From CAZVVT01 sp964630595 (GTDB taxonomy: Bacteria; Chlamydiota; Chlamydiia; Chlamydiales; VFKH01), in assembly GCA_964630595.1 (NCBI GenBank), contig CAZVVT010000004.1, positions 1-64,000 of the forward strand: a DNA stretch of 64,000 bases. The letters are read 5' to 3'. Numbering within the stretch: the first letter of the stretch is position 1; every line of letters begins with the position of its first letter. The position numbers were made by a program, and so were the translations under genes. A model generated the notes under the pieces. The model saw only the letters and a program-made list of their open reading frames with translations. It had not been told where the DNA came from and did no database searches. Shown in pieces: positions 23,744 to 32,378 of the stretch.

Positions 23744-25222
23744 GTGCAGGATAAGCGTTTAAATCGCGAACTTTTGGAGGATGAGGAATTTCATGCCGCA
23801 GCCGGTAACCTCATGGATTCAAAAACGTCGCATTTGGACGATATCCTCTCACAGAAGCTTGAGGAGGCATTTCATAAGGAAACCTCCAAGATTCGTTTGC
23901 AACAGGTAGCCAAAATTGCCGCGGAGCATTCGCCAATTGACTTGAGCTATGCCGCCTCGCGCTTTCCCGCGCCGGCCCGTCATATTCTCTACGATCGACT
24001 GCCCAACTTAGATGCTAAAGTAACCTTCATGATCAATACGGATGGAGCCACAAGGGCGGCGATTTTTCGCCACTTGGAAGATGGTGAAATCCAGCCGCTG
24101 ATCCAAAAAATGCCTCCGGACGAGGCTGTGTGGGTCATGGATGACCTTCCTGACCGTCGTTTGCGGCGGATCATGGAGATGATTGATTCGAGAAAGGCCG
24201 CGCGCATTCGCGAATTGATGAAGCATGATCGCAACTCGGCGGGTCGTATGATGACCAACGAGTTTTTCGCCTTCCCATCGACTCTCACAATTGAAGCAGC
24301 CTCTAAAATTATTCGAGACAATCCCGGCATTGATCTTACTCGGCGCGTCTTTGTGTTGAGTGAAGCGGGCCAGCTGCTGGGCTATGTGCCAGCGCGCAAC
24401 TTGATCATCAATCCGGCGCATTTGCCGCTCAAACAGGTGATGCGCTCGGTGCTGCATAAAGTGACTCCTGAGGCTACTCGAGAAGAGGTGGTGGACTTAG
24501 TTGAGCGCTACAAAATTTCTGCGCTTCCTGTGGTGGATGAAGAAGATTACTTGCTGGGAGTCATCACGTATGAGGACGTTGTAGAGGCCATTGAGGACAT
24601 TGCCGACGAGACCATTGGCCGCATGGCGGGTACAACGGAAGACGTCTCGGGTCATGAGCCCACAGTCAAACGATTCTTATCGCGCGCTCCTTGGCTTGTA
24701 GTGACCGTGTGCGGCGGGTTGCTCTCGGCATTGATCATGTCTTACTTTCAGTCTTTTGAAAAAAACTTACTCGCTCTGATTGTCTTTTTTATTCCTCTGA
24801 TCAATGGCATTTCCGGCAACGTGGGTGTGCAATGCAGCACAGTGCTTGTGCGCAGCATGGCCGTTGGTACGCTCTCTTCCGGCAATAAGGGACAGGCGAT
24901 CAAAAAAGAATTGACGATCGGGTTGATCACCGGCTTGGTCTTTGGCCTGTTATGCGGTGTTGCTGTCTTTGGCCTGCGCTTGATCGGAGTGGATCAAGTA
25001 GGCCTAAGCTCGCTGCAGCTAGGGGTTTTAGTGGGGGTAGGGGTGTTTGGTGCCTGTCTGACCTCGACGACGTTGGGGGTCTTTTCGCCCCTCTTCTTTG
25101 CGCGTCTGGAAATTGACCCTGCCGTGGCCTCGGGACCGATTGTTACAGCATTTAATGACGTAATCTCTATGATTATGTTCTTCATTATTTCCGGGCTCAT
25201 CAGCTCGATATACTTTACTTGA
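23744..25222 (+). CDS. mgtE: Magnesium transporter MgtE
   Basis: The 492-residue product has the MgtE layout: an N-terminal helical domain (PDEAVWVMDDLPDRRLRRIM), two CBS domains (about 195-310), a connecting helix, then five membrane segments from about 325, including GISGNVGVQCSTVLVRSMA and AFNDVISMIMFF. MgtE is a dimeric Mg2+ channel gated by Mg2+ binding to its cytosolic domains. The start is GTG at 23744 after AAGGATGATT. Confidence 0.96.
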   Translation: MQDKRLNRELLEDEEFHAAAGNLMDSKTSHLDDILSQKLEEAFHKETSKIRLQQVAKIAAEHSPIDLSYAASRFPAPARHILYDRLPNLDAKVTFMINTDGATRAAIFRHLEDGEIQPLIQKMPPDEAVWVMDDLPDRRLRRIMEMIDSRKAARIRELMKHDRNSAGRMMTNEFFAFPSTLTIEAASKIIRDNPGIDLTRRVFVLSEAGQLLGYVPARNLIINPAHLPLKQVMRSVLHKVTPEATREEVVDLVERYKISALPVVDEEDYLLGVITYEDVVEAIEDIADETIGRMAGTTEDVSGHEPTVKRFLSRAPWLVVTVCGGLLSALIMSYFQSFEKNLLALIVFFIPLINGISGNVGVQCSTVLVRSMAVGTLSSGNKGQAIKKELTIGLITGLVFGLLCGVAVFGLRLIGVDQVGLSSLQLGVLVGVGVFGACLTSTTLGVFSPLFFARLEIDPAVASGPIVTAFNDVISMIMFFIISGLISSIYFT

Positions 25223-25235
25223 GGGGAAAGCACAC

Positions 25236-25661
25236 ATGAACTTTACGCACTTAATAGGAAACCTCGGCGCAGACCCGGAGACTCGCGTTACTCCCGGCGG
25301 GCAAAAAGTAACCTCCTTCCGCATGGCCACGCGTTCGTTTAAGAATGGCGCAGAAGAGGCTGTTTGGTGGCGCGTAACGGTTTGGGGCGAGGACAAGAAA
25401 ATTGTCTCCCACCTGAAAAAGGGCTCACGCGTGATTGTTGTGGGAGAGATGCAAAAACCTACGATCTACACCAACAAAGAGGGGCAGCCGCAAATTTCGC
25501 TCGATTTGACCGCGGAAATGATTCGCTTTGCTCCAGGGCCCAAACCCGGCGAGTCAGGTGAGTCGGGAGAAAGAGGCGCAGCGATGGCTTCCTATCCGCA
25601 AGAGCGTTCCAGCAAACAGTATGATGTAAAGGAAGAAGACCTGGATGATCTCCCATTCTAA
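25236..25661 (+). CDS. ssb: Single-stranded DNA-binding protein
   Basis: The 141-residue product has an OB-fold with the SSB N-terminus (FTHLIGNLGADPETR), W-containing WWRVTVWGED and the acidic tip DLDDLPF that recruits repair and replication partners. It coats single-stranded DNA as a tetramer. GAGGGG precedes the ATG. The last 17 bases overlap pepA, as expected for the conserved ssb-pepA pair of Chlamydia. Confidence 0.97.
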   Translation: MNFTHLIGNLGADPETRVTPGGQKVTSFRMATRSFKNGAEEAVWWRVTVWGEDKKIVSHLKKGSRVIVVGEMQKPTIYTNKEGQPQISLDLTAEMIRFAPGPKPGESGESGERGAAMASYPQERSSKQYDVKEEDLDDLPF

Positions 25662-26997
25662 GGATTGCGCTGAAGCGCTGATTGTTCCCGTATTTGAAGG
25701 AGCGGAAGACCGCTTAGATTTTACAGGCAAAGAGGGGGAGATTCTCGTTGAGTATCCCAAAGATTGTAAGCGGCGTGTGCTGCTCGGCATTGGACTTAAG
25801 GAAAAATGTACCCTTGAATCTCTGCGCCGCAGCTATGCAGCAGCGATGAAGTGGGCCAACGGCAAGAAGCTGAAAAAAATTGCCGTCTCGCTACCCAAGA
25901 TCAAATCCGCTGTAGGGGCTATTGAGGGGCTATTATTGGCCAACTACCACTTTTCTGAACTGAAGAGTGAAGCGGCGAGTTTGGTCAAAGACATCAACTT
26001 GATCGATGCAGATAAATCTCTTTTAGAAGAGGCAAAGCGCCTCGTTCACGTGCAAGAAGCTGTCTTTTTAGCGCGCGACTTGGTGAATCGTAATGCCGAT
26101 CACAAAACGCCTGCTTATTTGGTGAAGATGGCCAAAAGCATGGGCGTGCGCACCAAGATTTTGGACCGAAAAGCGCTGACGAAGGCAGGTCTGGGACTTT
26201 TTCTTGCCGTGGCTCGTGGAGCCTCTGTAGAGCCCTATTTGATTGCGATGCAATACCGCGGCGCGCCCAAATCCAAAGACCACACTGTGGTGGTTGGCAA
26301 GGGCATTACCTACGATACCGGCGGTCTCAACCTCAAGCCTACCGGCTCGATGGAGACGATGAAGTGCGACATGTCGGGAGCCGCGGCGGGCTTTGGTCTG
26401 ATCGCAGCGCTGAAGAAGCTCAAGGTCAAGCGTAACGTCACTGTGGTGATTGCTACGTGTGAAAACGCTATCGGCTCGCGCAGCTATAAGCCCGGAGACG
26501 TCTACAAGAGCTATCTGGGCAAGATGGTGGAAGTGGACAACACCGACGCCGAAGGACGCCTCACTCTGGCCGACGCAATTGCTTGGGCCAATGATACCTT
26601 AAAGCCCACCCGCATCATCGATCTGGCCACTCTTACCGGGGCCATCGTGGTGACTTTTGGCGACGAGGTCTCGGGGCTGATGAGCAACGACGAACAGCTC
26701 CAAAAGGCTCTGCAAGCCGCAGGCGAGCGCACCCACGAGCGCCTCTGGCCGCTGCCTCTCTACGAGGAGTACCGCGACCTCTTAAAGTCGGACATTGCCG
26801 ACCTCAAGAACGCAGGCGATAGGGGCGCTGGCTCTATCAAGGGAGGGCTTTTTATCCAGGAATTCGTTGGCAAAACCCCCTGGGCTCACCTCGACATTGC
26901 TGGCACGGCTTTCCTCTCTAAAGACCGCCGTTGGTCCCCCAAGGGGGGCACCGGTGTAGGCGTTCGTCTCCTCCTCGACTTTCTAGAGAATTCCTAG
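25645..26997 (+). CDS. pepA: Leucyl aminopeptidase (M17)
   Basis: The 450-residue cytosolic M17 aminopeptidase releases N-terminal residues from peptides. The metal-binding signature NTDAEGRL is present, along with VVGKGITYDTGGLNLKP containing the Lys and Asp ligands. It is somewhat shorter than E. coli PepA (about 500), with a reduced N-terminal domain. It overlaps ssb by 17 bases. Nine bases or so after the stop comes a GC-rich hairpin at the corA start. Confidence 0.96.
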   Translation: MISHSKDCAEALIVPVFEGAEDRLDFTGKEGEILVEYPKDCKRRVLLGIGLKEKCTLESLRRSYAAAMKWANGKKLKKIAVSLPKIKSAVGAIEGLLLANYHFSELKSEAASLVKDINLIDADKSLLEEAKRLVHVQEAVFLARDLVNRNADHKTPAYLVKMAKSMGVRTKILDRKALTKAGLGLFLAVARGASVEPYLIAMQYRGAPKSKDHTVVVGKGITYDTGGLNLKPTGSMETMKCDMSGAAAGFGLIAALKKLKVKRNVTVVIATCENAIGSRSYKPGDVYKSYLGKMVEVDNTDAEGRLTLADAIAWANDTLKPTRIIDLATLTGAIVVTFGDEVSGLMSNDEQLQKALQAAGERTHERLWPLPLYEEYRDLLKSDIADLKNAGDRGAGSIKGGLFIQEFVGKTPWAHLDIAGTAFLSKDRRWSPKGGTGVGVRLLLDFLENS

Positions 26998-27009
26998 CGG
27001 AAAAATTGA

Positions 27010-27029
27010 CCCTCACTGCATGGTGAGGG
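27010..27029 (+). promoter_or_regulatory. Hairpin covering the corA ribosome-binding site
   Basis: CCCTCAC and GTGAGGG are exact complements around a 6-base loop. The right arm contains the GAGG that serves as Shine-Dalgarno site for the ATG at 27035. The stem would hide the site in mRNA read through from pepA. There is no T-run, so a plain terminator is less likely. Confidence 0.5.
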
Positions 27030-27034
27030 CTGCT

Positions 27035-28081
27035 ATGAAGCATTTCCGTAGAGAGAAGATTGGGGCGGCGCCGGGGTCTTTGATCCATACGGGTGTGCCT
27101 GCTTCGGGGGCGGTGGTGGTCAACCATATCGCCTACGATGAGGGGACGTATGAGGAAAAGCATAGCGTTGACCCCTCCACGCTCGAACTCGATGATGGGC
27201 GTGTGCATTGGATTGAGGTCGTCGGGGTTCATGACAGCAAAGTCATGGAGAAAATCGGGCAGCGCCTGAATTTGCACCCCCTCTTTTTGGAAGACGTGAT
27301 GAACATTCACCAACGTCCTAAGGTGGATGATTGGGGCGAGGGGATCTTCATTGTTCTGCGTGTGTTGCAGCTCGAACATGAGGTGATTTGCGACGGACAG
27401 ATCAGCATTTTCATGCGCAAAAATTTAGTCCTCTCCTTCCACGAACATCCCACTCCTCTTTTTGCGCAACTCAAAGAGCGTCTGTGTGCACGAAAGGGGA
27501 TCATTCGCAAGCAAGGATCGGACTTTCTCGCTTATGCACTCATTGACACGGTGATTGATAACTACTACCTGCTGCTACAAAAGATCGATGATATGGTAGA
27601 AGCTCTCGAAGAGCAGGTGAGCTATGGCAATGCCACCACCCACTTGCGCGAGATCCACGATTGCCAAAGAAAGGTGATCTATTTGCGCAAATCGATTCTG
27701 CCGGTGCGTGAAGTCATCGGCCATCTCTTGCGCGAAGAAGATGAGGAGCTTCTTACCCCCACAACCAGGTTTTATTTAAAGGACGTCTATGACCACGCTG
27801 TGCAGGTGACAGAAACCCTTGACCTTCTGCGCGACTTAAGCAAGGGCCTTTTGGACATCACCATTTCGACCATGTCCCACCGCATGAATGAGGTCATCAA
27901 GATCCTGACGGTGGTTTCCACCATCTTTGTCCCCATGACCTTTATCTCCTCCTTCTACGGCATGAATTTCGTTAACATGCCGGAAATCCATTGGAAATGG
28001 GGCTACCTAACAGCCGTGGGTCTGATGGCCTTTTCCACCCTCTACATGATCCGTTACTTCAAGAAGAAGCGCTGGTTTTAG
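27035..28081 (+). CDS. corA: CorA-family divalent cation transporter
   Basis: The 348-residue protein has a large N-terminal cytosolic domain, a long helix and two C-terminal membrane segments. The hallmark YGMNF motif ends the first of them (FVPMTFISSFYGMNFV). CorA pentamers import Mg2+ and sometimes Co2+ or Ni2+. It is the second Mg2+ transporter within 4 kb of mgtE. Start chosen at ATG 27035 after GTGAGGG; an ATG five codons earlier lies inside the hairpin. Confidence 0.94.
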   Translation: MKHFRREKIGAAPGSLIHTGVPASGAVVVNHIAYDEGTYEEKHSVDPSTLELDDGRVHWIEVVGVHDSKVMEKIGQRLNLHPLFLEDVMNIHQRPKVDDWGEGIFIVLRVLQLEHEVICDGQISIFMRKNLVLSFHEHPTPLFAQLKERLCARKGIIRKQGSDFLAYALIDTVIDNYYLLLQKIDDMVEALEEQVSYGNATTHLREIHDCQRKVIYLRKSILPVREVIGHLLREEDEELLTPTTRFYLKDVYDHAVQVTETLDLLRDLSKGLLDITISTMSHRMNEVIKILTVVSTIFVPMTFISSFYGMNFVNMPEIHWKWGYLTAVGLMAFSTLYMIRYFKKKRWF

Positions 28082-28293
28082 TCTGCGAGCAATTCAGCGG
28101 CGGAGGGGCTCAAGTAGTCCACATGTTCGCCAATCTCGAGCAGTACTTGGTAAGAGCGATTGTCGATTCCGGTAGGAACGCGGCACATGCGGTCGGAAGT
28201 GATCATATCCTTCGATAAAGCGATGGCGTAGTTCACGAGATCAAACGTGTTCTTGTAGTTCTTTTTGAGGTGAGCAGTGGTTAGATGTTCCAT
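28078..28293 (-). CDS. rpoZ: RNA polymerase omega subunit candidate (CT031-like)
   Basis: The 71-residue product follows gmk with a 13-base overlap. The segment NTFDLVNYAIALSKDM resembles the omega helix N-[RK]-F-[DE]-L-V-x-x-A-x-x-x-A, and the tail YQVLLEIGEH resembles the region after it. yicC-gmk-rpoZ order is found in many bacteria, which supports the call. Omega helps assemble RNA polymerase around the beta' subunit. The match is short and made by eye; the fallback label is a conserved chlamydial hypothetical protein. Confidence 0.65.
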   Translation of the reverse strand: MEHLTTAHLKKNYKNTFDLVNYAIALSKDMITSDRMCRVPTGIDNRSYQVLLEIGEHVDYLSPSAAELLAD

Positions 28294-28898
28294 GGTTGGG
28301 CCTTTCGGAGTTGTTTGTTTTCTTCCACGATGAGAATAGAACGCAGGGTTTGGTATGCAGTCGTCAAATCATCGTTGACAATGTGGTAATCATAGAGGTG
28401 GGCAAAAGCAATTTCTGCGTGCGCCCAACGAATGCGCTTATCGATTTCTTCTGCAGATTCGCTGCCACGGCCCTGTAGGCGGTGTTTCAGCTCTTCCCAA
28501 GAGGGCGGCGTAAGAAAAATCGATGTGCAGGGAATGTTGTGTTGCTTGATTTGCCGCATGCCTTGCGTATCGATGACGAGCAAAACATGCTTGCCACTGC
28601 TTTGCAGGTCATCGACAGTCTCTTTGAGAGTGCCGTAGCTGTGGTGGAAGAGGTTTGCGTGTTCAAGAAATGCATTCTCATCGAGTTTTTTCGTAAATTC
28701 TTGAGCAGAAAGAAAAATGTAGTCCTTTCCATTCACTTCCCCTTCGCGAGGCGCCCGTGTCGTGCATGAAATGCTACTTGCAACGCAAGAAAACTCGTCT
28801 TGCAACATCTTCGCCAGCGTAGTCTTTCCCGTTCCTGCAGGAGCGGAAATGATGAACAACAGTCCTTTTTTGAGATTGCCCAGAACCTTATTCGACAT
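28281..28898 (-). CDS. gmk: Guanylate kinase
   Basis: The 205-residue product phosphorylates GMP to GDP. It has the P-loop SAPAGTGKTT, the GMP-binding CTTRAPREGEVNGKDY and the VIDTQG segment. It lies between yicC (11-base overlap) and the omega candidate (13-base overlap), so the three are one operon. In Chlamydia gmk directly follows rnhB; here it is about 19 kb away from it on the other strand. Confidence 0.96.
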   Translation of the reverse strand: MSNKVLGNLKKGLLFIISAPAGTGKTTLAKMLQDEFSCVASSISCTTRAPREGEVNGKDYIFLSAQEFTKKLDENAFLEHANLFHHSYGTLKETVDDLQSSGKHVLLVIDTQGMRQIKQHNIPCTSIFLTPPSWEELKHRLQGRGSESAEEIDKRIRWAHAEIAFAHLYDYHIVNDDLTTAYQTLRSILIVEENKQLRKAQPWNI

Positions 28899-29712
28899 TG
28901 GCCACCTGTTCGCGCATGCGCGTAATTTCGCTCTTCATCTCAAGGGTGTGCATAAGGCCACTTTTCCCGCCGATGGTAGTCACTTCGCGCTGCATCTCCA
29001 TCAAAAGGAAGTCCAGAGTACGTCCTGAGGGCTTTTTCAACACCGCTTCGAATTGGGTAAAATGGCTTTCCAGGCGCGTAATTTCTTCCGCGATGTCGAC
29101 GCGATCTGCTGCAAAAGCTGCCTCTTTCGCAATGCGATCCTCATCGAGAGGTGTTTTGAGGTTGAGCATCAATTTCTTGAATCGCTCAAACTGACGCGTA
29201 GGCTCGCCGGCAGCCACTTTTTTGATCTCTGCGCACGATGCCTTGAGAAGTTCCAAGCGTGCGCTCAAGTCCCGTTTGAGTGCAGCCCCTTCGGTCTCTC
29301 TCATGGTGTTGCAATGATCGATGGCCTCTTTCAGCGCCTTCTGCACCTGCGGGACGAGTCGGTTCAGTTCCTCTTCATCGACCTCTTCGGTAAACAGGTC
29401 GGGTACGTTGAGCAAAGAGAGAGGAATTTCTTGCTTGAGATGGAGGTGGTTGGCAATTGCTTGCCACTGCTCATGCAGCTGCTTTGCCACGGCGAGGTTG
29501 GCGGTGAGCCGCAGAGGGGACTGAGCGTAGACCTTGACCTGGACGGAGCCGTTCTGAAAGCAGTCGCAGACTTGGGTGCGCAAGGGCCCCTCCAGCCGCC
29601 TCAGCGCTCGCGGGAGGGTAAAGGAGATTTCCAGCCCTTTGCGGTTTACACTGAAAACTTCCACGGAGACGTGAGATGCCTTTCCTTGGCCAAAACCGGT
29701 CATACTTCGCAT
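28888..29712 (-). CDS. yicC: YicC family endoribonuclease
   Basis: The product of about 274 residues begins MRSMTGFGQG, the invariant YicC/YloC start, preceded by GGAGG. It ends with GRTLDFLLMEMQREVTTIGGK (typical C-terminal block, positions about 240-260). E. coli YicC is an RNA-cleaving enzyme affecting small RNAs. The gene starts the yicC-gmk-rpoZ operon and is divergent from metG with a 37-base gap. An in-frame ATG five codons upstream merely contains the ribosome site. Confidence 0.94.
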   Translation of the reverse strand: MRSMTGFGQGKASHVSVEVFSVNRKGLEISFTLPRALRRLEGPLRTQVCDCFQNGSVQVKVYAQSPLRLTANLAVAKQLHEQWQAIANHLHLKQEIPLSLLNVPDLFTEEVDEEELNRLVPQVQKALKEAIDHCNTMRETEGAALKRDLSARLELLKASCAEIKKVAAGEPTRQFERFKKLMLNLKTPLDEDRIAKEAAFAADRVDIAEEITRLESHFTQFEAVLKKPSGRTLDFLLMEMQREVTTIGGKSGLMHTLEMKSEITRMREQVANVE

Positions 29713-29749
29713 AAAAATCGCCTCCATGGTACCGTAAGTCGCTTAATTC

Positions 29750-31711
29750 ATGAAGAATAAAGTCCTCATCACAGCCGCTTTACCCTACGCAAATGGGGCT
29801 CTCCATTTTGGCCACATTGCCGGGGCCTACCTGCCCGCCGACGCCTACGCCCGCTACTGCCGCCTCCGCGGCCGCGATACCCTCTTTATCTGCGGCTCCG
29901 ATGAGCACGGCGTGGCCATCACCCTCAGTGCCGAAAAGGCCGGCCGCAGCCCCCAAGCCCATGTCGACCACTACCACAAAATCAACGGGGAGCTCTTCAA
30001 GAAGCTGGGCATAACCTTCGACCACTTCTCCCGCACCACTTGGCCCAAACATGCCGATTTTACCCTCCAGTTCTTTGGCGATCTGCTGAAGAATGGCTAC
30101 ATCGCCCCCCAAGAGACCGAGCAGCTCTACAGTGAAGCGGACAAACGCTTCCTTGCTGACCGTTATGTGGTGGGCAAGTGCCCCAAGTGCGGCTACGAAG
30201 AGGCGAGAGGGGACGAGTGTCCCAAATGCGGCGCCAGCTTCGAAGCGACCGAGCTCATCAACCCCCGCAGCAAAATCTCTAACCAACCGCTTACTCTGCG
30301 CAAAACCACGCACTGGTTCCTCCTGCTCGATAAGCTCAAAGATAAAGTGGGCAAATGGCTCCACACTAAGTCGTGGAAGGAGGGCGTCAAGCACTTCTCG
30401 GAAGGGTATTTGAAAGAGGTCCACCCACGCGCTATTACGCGTGATATGGAATGGGGCATTCCCGTTCCTCTGAAAGAAGCCGCTGGTAAGGTCTTCTACG
30501 TCTGGTTTGATGCTCCCATTGGCTACATTTCTGCGACGGTCGACTGGAACCAGGCGCGCTGGAAGGACTATTGGGAGGATCCCAAAACGCACTACGTGCA
30601 GTTTGTAGGCAAAGACAACGTGCCTTTTCATGCGGTGATCTTCCCTGCGATGTGCATGGGGCAAAATCAGCCCTACAAACTGGTTGACGACCTGGTTGTG
30701 AACGAATTCTATAACCTCGAAGGGCGTCAGTTTAGCAAATCGGACAACTGGACAATTGACCTCGAAGACTTCCTAAAGCGCTACAGCGCTGACCAAATTC
30801 GCTACGCGATTGCCGCCAATGCTCCCGAAAATGGCGACTCCGAATTTACCTGGAAGGACTTTCAGTCACGCTGCAACGGGGAATTGCTCGGCAAACTGGG
30901 CAACTTCATCAACCGCGTCATGGTCTTTGCCCATGCCAATTTCAACGGGAAAGTCCTCCACAGTGGTACGTGGGCTGAAGCCAGCCCTGTGTTGAATGAG
31001 TTTGAGCACAAGGTTCTGGAAATCGCCGATGCCTACGAACACTACCACTTGCGCAAAGCGACACAGATTCTCATGCAGATGGCGCACATTGCCAACTCTT
31101 TCATCGATGAGAAAAAGCCTTGGGCCGACAAGGCGGGCGCCTCTAACACGATTGCGCTGGCCTTGCATATGGCAAAGATCTTGGCAGTAGTCTGTAGGCC
31201 ATTAATTCCACACACTTCTGAGCGCATCTGGCACATGCTGAATCTGCCTGCGCTGATTTCATGGGATCAGGGCATCAAGGAAGTCTTTACGAAAACTCTC
31301 AATCCATCCGAAATCCTCTTCCACAAAATCGAGGATGTGCAAATCGAAGAGGAGATCAAGAAATTGTCCGGTCCAGAAAGTCCGTTTAAAGCGCCCATTG
31401 GTATTGATGAGTTTGATAAGGTCGATCTTCGCGTTGGTCAAGTGATCTCCGCAGAGAAGTTGCCGAAATCGAAAAAACTTTTGAAGTTGCAGGTGGATTT
31501 GGGCTTTGAAAAGCGGCAGATTTTGTCAGGTATTGCGTTGCATGCCCCTCCGGAGAGCCTAGTGGGCAAAAAAGTTGTAATTGTTGCTAACCTGAAACCG
31601 GCAAAGATGATGGGTGAAGAGAGTCAGGGAATGCTTTTGTGCATTGCCAATGAAGATCGCCTGGAGATTCTCGGCGGTGGCGAGCTTCCCTGCGGAAGTG
31701 TGATTCAATAA
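29750..31711 (+). CDS. metG: Methionyl-tRNA synthetase
   Basis: The 653-residue class I synthetase has HFGHIAGAYLP near residue 18 (HIGH box), a zinc knuckle with two CPKCG motifs (about 144-163), and QFSKSD in place of KMSKS. The C-terminal ~105 residues form the EMAP/Arc1-like tRNA-binding domain (FDKVDLRVGQVISAEKLP). No ribosome site is evident before the ATG. The neighbour recD is also its neighbour in Chlamydia, though here on the opposite strand. Confidence 0.97.
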   Translation: MKNKVLITAALPYANGALHFGHIAGAYLPADAYARYCRLRGRDTLFICGSDEHGVAITLSAEKAGRSPQAHVDHYHKINGELFKKLGITFDHFSRTTWPKHADFTLQFFGDLLKNGYIAPQETEQLYSEADKRFLADRYVVGKCPKCGYEEARGDECPKCGASFEATELINPRSKISNQPLTLRKTTHWFLLLDKLKDKVGKWLHTKSWKEGVKHFSEGYLKEVHPRAITRDMEWGIPVPLKEAAGKVFYVWFDAPIGYISATVDWNQARWKDYWEDPKTHYVQFVGKDNVPFHAVIFPAMCMGQNQPYKLVDDLVVNEFYNLEGRQFSKSDNWTIDLEDFLKRYSADQIRYAIAANAPENGDSEFTWKDFQSRCNGELLGKLGNFINRVMVFAHANFNGKVLHSGTWAEASPVLNEFEHKVLEIADAYEHYHLRKATQILMQMAHIANSFIDEKKPWADKAGASNTIALALHMAKILAVVCRPLIPHTSERIWHMLNLPALISWDQGIKEVFTKTLNPSEILFHKIEDVQIEEEIKKLSGPESPFKAPIGIDEFDKVDLRVGQVISAEKLPKSKKLLKLQVDLGFEKRQILSGIALHAPPESLVGKKVVIVANLKPAKMMGEESQGMLLCIANEDRLEILGGGELPCGSVIQ

Positions 31712-31724
31712 ATAAGGAGATGAT

Positions 31725-32378
31725 ATGGCAACAGCTATTGGGGGAGCAAGTGTAGTTCGGGTGCCCGATTCGTCAGTAAGGACCCCACTTCAAGAAATTG
31801 GTGTGTTGATGCGTGGCGACTTGAATTGGCAAACGATAAGGATTGATGGGTCGGTGTATCGACAGATTGTTTTGTGCCCAGAAAATAAAGACGCGAGTGT
31901 GCAAAAGTTTTGGATTCGTGGTGATGTCGATGGCAAAGTTGAGATGATTCTAACGATAAAAGAAGAAGCGAAACGTTCAAGGGCTTCAGTTCGATTGGCA
32001 TCGTATATTCGATTCTGTGAGATTTCCGCCCTGCTGGACAGTGCTGGAAATGTGCACATTGTTAAGCCGGAATCTGTAAAGAAATTTTTGGGGCTCTTAT
32101 GCAAAGATGGGTTGATTGCCAGCGAAGTGCGCGATGAGCTTTTGCGAAATGTCACCACTTGTCAAGCGATCTCTGTGAAGAAAATGGAGTCGGCTATTTT
32201 TAAGGGAAGGGTGTTCTGCCACATTCCTGCAGATGGGATCCTTGTAGAGTTAGCCCTCTCTGTTTTGGGAAGATCCGAAGAGAAAGCAGAGTTTTTAAAA
32301 AGTCAGATGAAAATATTTAGAGAAAGCAGAGTTTTAAAAAGTCAGATGAAAATATTTAGAGAAAGCCTAGACAGCTAA
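31725..32378 (+). CDS. Unknown protein with a duplicated C-terminal tail
   Basis: The 217-residue product begins after a strong AAGGAG site, 13 bases past metG. The sequence is mixed alpha/beta by appearance, without signal peptide or membrane segment. The last ~30 residues contain LKSQMKIFRES twice, because a 40-base segment of the gene is duplicated (32281-32359). It is more AT-rich than metG and recD, suggesting later arrival. Its last 4 bases overlap the recD tail. No family recognised. Confidence 0.7.
   Translation: MATAIGGASVVRVPDSSVRTPLQEIGVLMRGDLNWQTIRIDGSVYRQIVLCPENKDASVQKFWIRGDVDGKVEMILTIKEEAKRSRASVRLASYIRFCEISALLDSAGNVHIVKPESVKKFLGLLCKDGLIASEVRDELLRNVTTCQAISVKKMESAIFKGRVFCHIPADGILVELALSVLGRSEEKAEFLKSQMKIFRESRVLKSQMKIFRESLDS
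32281..32359 (+). repeat. Tandem duplication of a 40-base unit inside the gene at 31725
   Basis: Unit 1 (32281-32320, 40 bases) and unit 2 (32321-32359, 39 bases) are identical except that a run of five T in the first is four T in the second. The missing T brings the frame back after a 40-base insertion. Both copies encode LKSQMKIFRES. The near identity implies a recent event. Confidence 0.9.

Noticed and set aside
29053..30664. Long antisense frames opposite yicC and metG (235 and 294 codons)
   Set aside because: Both sense genes are well supported by motifs over their whole length; no ribosome sites or family signs in the antisense products.
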